Source: Pseudomonas prosekii
GTDB taxonomy: Bacteria; Pseudomonadota; Gammaproteobacteria; Pseudomonadales; Pseudomonadaceae
Direction of reading: 5' to 3'
Length of the DNA stretch: 64,000 nucleotides
NCBI RefSeq assembly: GCF_900105155.1
Contig: NZ_LT629762.1
Span: 1,798,001-1,862,000 of the forward strand
In this document: positions 63,437 to 64,000 of the stretch, in pieces
Position numbering within the stretch: the stretch's first letter is position 1
Layout: each line of letters opens with the position of its first letter
Notes under the pieces: model-generated
Database searches by the model: none
What the model saw: the letters and a program-made list of their open reading frames with translations, nothing else
Told to the model about the DNA's origin: nothing
Program-made: the position numbers and the translations under genes

Positions 63437-64000
63437 TTAAACGCCCGATGCCTTGGCTGCTGCTACGTCTTTGATCGACAGCTTGATACGGCCGCGGTTG
63501 TCCACGTCCAGTACCAGTACTTCTACTTCCTGGCCTTCTTTCAGGATGTCGGTCACTTTCTCAACGCGAGCATCGCTCAACATCGAGATGTGAACCAGAC
63601 CGTCCTTGCCAGGCAGGATGTTGACGAATGCGCCGAAGTCGACGATGCGCTCAACCTTGCCGACGTAGATCTTGCCGATTTCAGCTTCTGCGGTGATGCC
63701 CAGAACGCGCTGACGTGCTGCTTCAGCCGCTTCCTTGGTTTCGCCGAAGATCTTGATCGAACCGTCGTCTTCGATGTCGATCGAAGCTTTGGTTTCTTCG
63801 CAGATCGCACGAATGGTTGCGCCACCTTTACCGATAACATCACGGATTTTGTCGGTGTCGATTTTCATCGCGATCATGGTCGGAGCATTTTCCGACAGTT
63901 CGGTACGGGACTGACCAATGATCTGGTTCATCTGACCGAGGATGTTCAGGCGCGCGTCCAGGGCTTGGCCCAGAGCGATTTCCATGATTTCTTCGGTGAT
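63437..64000 (-). CDS. pnp: Polyribonucleotide nucleotidyltransferase, C-terminal part
   Basis: The frame runs from the window edge to a stop at 63437, giving the last 187 or so residues of PNPase, the phosphorolytic 3'-5' exoribonuclease of the degradosome. Present are the end of the second RNase PH-like domain ([17 protein letters not shown]), the KH domain with [20 protein letters not shown] and the S1 domain with [20 protein letters not shown]. The C-terminus ends KASGV, without the long acidic tail of some homologues. The start lies outside the window. Confidence 0.96.
   Translation of the reverse strand: MTEEIMEIALGQALDARLNILGQMNQIIGQSRTELSENAPTMIAMKIDTDKIRDVIGKGGATIRAICEETKASIDIEDDGSIKIFGETKEAAEAARQRVLGITAEAEIGKIYVGKVERIVDFGAFVNILPGKDGLVHISMLSDARVEKVTDILKEGQEVEVLVLDVDNRGRIKLSIKDVAAAKASGV

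Overview
The window is a stretch of a Pseudomonas chromosome, most likely from the P. fluorescens group. This rests on gene content and order recalled from P. aeruginosa (roxSR, SIMPL gene, dppA1-A4/opdP/dppBCDF, speC, piuABC, ampDE, DUF1631 gene, nadC), on high G+C coding sequence with strong Shine-Dalgarno sites, and on many REP/BIME palindromes at gene ends. No phage, insertion sequence, CRISPR array or rRNA was seen. One tRNA (Thr, CGT) is present.

Layout. 1-7.4 kb: an AEC permease (cut by the window edge), then a galactarate/glucarate catabolic block (kdgD, semialdehyde dehydrogenase, MFS permease, garD) with a FadR-type GntR regulator; a shared operator-like sequence lies before both the regulator and kdgD. 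7.5-12.6 kb: a fused ABC exporter, the RoxSR redox two-component system, three tandem palindromic repeats and a SIMPL-domain protein. 12.8-25.5 kb: a di/tripeptide uptake locus with four DppA-like binding proteins, an OprD-family porin and one DppBCDF transporter. 25.6-32.2 kb: two small genes, peptide release factor 3 and an osmoprotectant ABC transporter. 32.4-33.9 kb: ornithine decarboxylase behind a leader with a terminator-like hairpin. 33.9-37.2 kb: a two-gene accessory insert whose larger product looks like a fusion of the two subunits of an alpha-xenorhabdolysin/YaxAB-type pore-forming toxin. 37.4-44.1 kb: the piu iron locus. 44.1-45.1 kb: a DUF559 gene bracketed by two 300-bp composite repeats. 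45.2-54.5 kb: PhoD-like phosphatase, fructose PTS operon fruBKA with divergent fruR, and a TatD hydrolase. 54.6-64 kb: chemotaxis receptor, ampE/ampD, DUF1631 protein, nadC, two small genes, tRNA-Thr and the 3' end of pnp.

How the genes work together. KdgD, the dehydrogenase, the permease and GarD turn hexarates into 2-oxoglutarate. The dpp porin, binding proteins and ABC transporter form one outer-to-inner-membrane peptide route. FruB, FruK and FruA import and phosphorylate fructose under FruR, whose operator is visible. AmpD and AmpE belong to muropeptide recycling and beta-lactamase control. PiuA, PiuC and PiuB form an iron-uptake/iron-release unit.

The most unusual object is the fused pore-forming toxin with its unrecognised 297-residue companion. 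Functions are read from remembered family motifs; no database search was run.
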